A stretch of DNA of 64,000 nt, from assembly GCA_947498325.1 (NCBI GenBank), contig CANMKE010000011.1, positions 62,001-126,000 on the forward strand, in the 5' to 3' direction. Numbering within the stretch: position 1 is the stretch's first letter; every line of letters starts with the position of its first letter. This stretch comes from an uncultured Persicobacter sp. (GTDB taxonomy: Bacteria > Bacteroidota > Bacteroidia > Cytophagales > Cyclobacteriaceae). Of the stretch, positions 62,058-64,000 are shown in pieces. The notes under the pieces were generated by a model. It searched no databases and was not told where the DNA came from. It saw only the letters and a program-made list of their open reading frames with translations. A program made the translations under genes and the position numbers.

Positions 62058-62915
62058 ATGAAAACAATCGACAACATCGCCACGCTCCAACGCTACGAAA
62101 CCATCGTTTTGCGTTCGGACAGACTCACCCCCGTAGGAACGGACGAGATCCGCGAGATCATCCTTGAGGTGCAAGATCCCGACTTCATTTGTGAAATCAA
62201 CAACAGCTTCGGCGTTCTGGTGCCGGGCGACTCCCGCTTCGGTCATCACCTGCACCATCGTTTGTACAGTGTGGCGGACCTGCCCACTTCCAAAGATGAA
62301 AAAACACGCATCACCCTTTTGGTAAAACGATGCGCTTATATTGATGACTTCAGTGGAGAGGAATATGCCGGTGTGGCTTCGAATTTCCTTTGCGATCGCA
62401 TAGCAGGGGATCATGTAACCATCACTGGACCGTATCAGCTTGCATTCAATGTGCCAAAGGACCCTGAGGCTAATATGTTGTTGATTGGTATGGGAACTGG
62501 CATTGCGCCTTTCCGTGCTTTCATCAAGCATATTTATCAATCCGATATCGAGTGGAAAGGAAAAGTGCGGTTGTTCTACGGAGCTAAAAGCGGTTTGGAG
62601 ATGTTGTATATGAATGATGAGAACAACGACCTGACCAACTATTACGACAACGAAACCTTCAAAGCATTTCAGGCGATCAGTCCACGCCCACAATGGTCGG
62701 ATGATATTGCCCTTGATGTTACACTTGAAGATCAGAAAGAAGAAATCAAGCAGATGTTGGCAATGAACAACACCCACGTTTATGTGGCGGGATTGGAAAA
62801 AGTTCGCGAGAACCTTGATAAAGCATTCGCCAACATTTTGGGAAGTGAAGAAGCATGGAAAAGTCGAAAAGCCGAATTGATTGCCGGTGGCAAATGGGCC
62901 GAGGTTTTGTATTAA
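62058..62915 (+). CDS. Ferredoxin-NADP+ reductase, plant/plastid-type
   Basis: This 285-aa FAD enzyme would exchange electrons between ferredoxin and NADP(H). The FAD motif is RLYSVAD (residues 68-74), with GVASNFLCDRIAGD (105-118), close to the plastid FNR block GVCSNFL. The NADP domain has IGMGTGIAPFRAF (143-155) and HVYVAGLEKVRENLDKAF. The C-terminal end is KWAEVLY; the final aromatic Tyr is the FAD-stacking residue in plant-type FNR. It lies in the rnf cluster, between the Cys-rich peptide and rnfB. Together with PFOR it lets reduced ferredoxin feed NADPH (inference). Confidence 0.88.
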   Translation: MKTIDNIATLQRYETIVLRSDRLTPVGTDEIREIILEVQDPDFICEINNSFGVLVPGDSRFGHHLHHRLYSVADLPTSKDEKTRITLLVKRCAYIDDFSGEEYAGVASNFLCDRIAGDHVTITGPYQLAFNVPKDPEANMLLIGMGTGIAPFRAFIKHIYQSDIEWKGKVRLFYGAKSGLEMLYMNDENNDLTNYYDNETFKAFQAISPRPQWSDDIALDVTLEDQKEEIKQMLAMNNTHVYVAGLEKVRENLDKAFANILGSEEAWKSRKAELIAGGKWAEVLY

Positions 62916-62925
62916 ATAATGACTT

Positions 62926-63116
62926 GGGGCTGTCGCACAACGAAGTTCATTGAATTTAGTGCAAAATATAATATCATGAGCTGTACGGATGCACCTACGT
63001 GTGTATCCAAACCACCCAAAGTTTAGGATGATTCGGGCAGACACATAGGTCAGCCCATACAGCGACCAAATAAAATTTCGTGGTATAAAATCGGATTATG
63101 ATTATGCAACAACCCC
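62926..63116 (-). mobile_element. 191-bp MITE-like element, copy 2 (inverted relative to copy 1)
   Basis: The right end on the minus strand is GGGGTTGTTGCATAATC and the left end is GGGGCTGTCGCACAAC. The same internal order as copy 1 is seen on the minus strand, including TATGGGCTGACCTATGTGTC and TTTGGATACACACGTAGGTG. It begins 11 bp after the FNR stop and ends 32 bp before rnfB. It lacks coding capacity. Confidence 0.8.
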
Positions 63117-63148
63117 AATAAATCGAACAACATCAAAATAATTTTTTT

Positions 63149-64000
63149 ATGTCAATATTAATCGCATTGGCCTCTCTTGGAGGACTGACCTTATTGCTGG
63201 TGATCATGTTGATTGTCGCCAACAAAAAACTGTATGTGTACGAAGATCCCCGCATCGAGCAAGTGGGAGAGTTATTGCCACAGGCTAATTGTGGGGCTTG
63301 TGGGCTCGCAGGCTGTGGGCAGTTTGCCGAATCGCTGGTCGGTGGGAAAGTACAACCTGCACTTTGCTCAGTAAATACGCCCGAAAACCTCGAAGCGATT
63401 GCGTCCTTGTTGGGTGTGGGATTAGGCGAAGCCAATCGAAAAGTAGCAAGGCTTGCATGTGCTGGAGGAAGCAATGTCGCGGTGGATCGTGCGCACTATG
63501 AAGGCATCGAGAGTTGTCAGGCAATGAACCTGATCGGTGGAGGCCCCAAAGCCTGCTCGTGGGGTTGCCTTGGGCAGGGAGACTGTGCGGTTTCGTGTAA
63601 TTTCGATGCGATTGAAATGAACGCCAACGGCTTGCCCGTTGTCAATGAAAACAAATGTACGGGTTGTGGCGACTGTGTTTCAGCTTGCCCCAAAGCATTG
63701 TTTGAAATAGTGCCACAGTCCGAATCCTTATGGGTTGCCTGTAAAAACCTTGAAAAAGGTGATCAGGTTTTGGCGCACTGCGAGGTTGGCTGTAGTGCCT
63801 GTGGTAAATGTGAAATGGATGCTCCGGCTGGGCTGATTACGATGGAGCATCATCTGCCAGTGATTCATCATCAGGCAGCCAAAGCCGATAAGTCTGTTAT
63901 CGATCGTTGTTCAACAGGCGCCATCCTTTGGTTTGATCCGCAAGTAGGGCCACTTCGTGGCGACGAAAGCCGCAAGATTATCCGCAAAGGTGCCAAGCCT
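63149..64000 (+). CDS. rnfB: Rnf complex subunit B, C-terminus cut by window end
   Basis: RnfB receives electrons from ferredoxin. The frame from ATG 63149 is open for 284 codons to the window end. One N-terminal membrane helix (about 3-24, ILIALASLGGLTLLLVIMLIV) is followed by the Fe-S domain NCGACGLAGCGQFAESL (C48, C51, C56, C73) and a two-cluster ferredoxin domain: KACSWGCLGQGDCAVSC (C136, C140, C146, C150) and CTGCGDCVSAC (C170, C173, C176, C180). Further Cys follow (CSACGKC), so more clusters are likely. The usual Cys-Pro after C150 is Cys-Asn. It is separated from rnfCDGEA by the Cys-rich peptide, the FNR gene and the MITE copy 2; in most clusters rnfB lies directly beside the others. 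Confidence 0.93.
   Translation, partial: MSILIALASLGGLTLLLVIMLIVANKKLYVYEDPRIEQVGELLPQANCGACGLAGCGQFAESLVGGKVQPALCSVNTPENLEAIASLLGVGLGEANRKVARLACAGGSNVAVDRAHYEGIESCQAMNLIGGGPKACSWGCLGQGDCAVSCNFDAIEMNANGLPVVNENKCTGCGDCVSACPKALFEIVPQSESLWVACKNLEKGDQVLAHCEVGCSACGKCEMDAPAGLITMEHHLPVIHHQAAKADKSVIDRCSTGAILWFDPQVGPLRGDESRKIIRKGAKP

Noticed and set aside
62049-63044. 331-codon minus-strand frame over the FNR gene and MITE
   Set aside because: It covers the FNR gene with clear FAD/NADP motifs and runs into a repeat; no domain is visible.

Overview
The window looks like a chromosomal segment of a marine-type Bacteroidota, probably order Cytophagales. The evidence is a SusC/SusD pair, a Cys-type sulfatase with its anaerobic maturase, LVIVD-repeat surface proteins, paired DUF3857/transglutaminase-like proteins, at least one Bacteroidota-type promoter (TTTG, 18 nt, TAAATTTG at 418-447), and frequent starts without a clear Shine-Dalgarno. 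The taxonomic placement is inference. No rRNA, tRNA, CRISPR or prophage was seen.

Layout. 0-6.5 kb: the start of a CorA-like Mg2+ transporter (cut by the window edge), a PafA-type phosphatase, a GH3 glycosidase, and a damaged/split LVIVD-repeat locus with a small outer-membrane protein. 6.7-9.6 kb: two exported nucleoside hydrolases plus ribokinase. 9.7-13.1 kb: anaerobic sulfatase-maturating enzyme divergent from a lipoprotein sulfatase. 13.3-17.2 kb: two overlapping DUF3857/transglutaminase-fold genes, the second without the catalytic Cys and His. 17.3-20.6 kb: a tandem fusion of two old-yellow-enzyme domains divergent from a LysR regulator. 20.7-25.7 kb: membrane LytTR regulator, ExbB-like protein, triheme cytochrome c peroxidase, and a membrane sensor kinase whose usual phospho-acceptor His is Asn. 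26-33.6 kb: proBA, a large AsmA-like protein and a SulP transporter. 33.7-39.4 kb: a lipoprotein, an alginate-export-type porin, and a compact periplasmic nitrate reductase cluster (NapA, tetraheme cytochrome, small membrane protein). 40.5-45.1 kb: SusC/SusD without adjacent enzymes. 45.3-48 kb: MYG1-like hydrolase, a hypothetical, an exported esterase. 48.3-50.9 kb: a compact operon (35-aa ORF, HNH protein, coiled-coil protein, DUF4407 membrane protein), then an L,D-transpeptidase-like lipoprotein broken at a 10-bp tandem repeat. 52-64 kb: a ferredoxin-based energy module: a giant pyruvate:ferredoxin oxidoreductase (1629 aa), rnfCDGEA, a Cys-rich membrane peptide, a plant-type ferredoxin-NADP reductase and rnfB (cut by the window end).

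How it works together (inference). The last module would oxidise pyruvate to reduced ferredoxin. Rnf would couple ferredoxin oxidation to NAD+ reduction with ion pumping, and the FNR would link ferredoxin to NADP(H). This module is bracketed by two inverted copies of one 191-bp MITE-like element (50950-51140 and 62926-63116), and its gaps hold BIME-like hairpin repeats. One MITE copy sits inside the arms of a second palindromic repeat family. The most unusual items are the slippable 10-bp repeat in the transpeptidase gene, the inverted MITE pair, the uncharacterised HNH/coiled-coil/DUF4407 operon, the tandem OYE fusion, and the Cys-rich peptide inside the rnf cluster.
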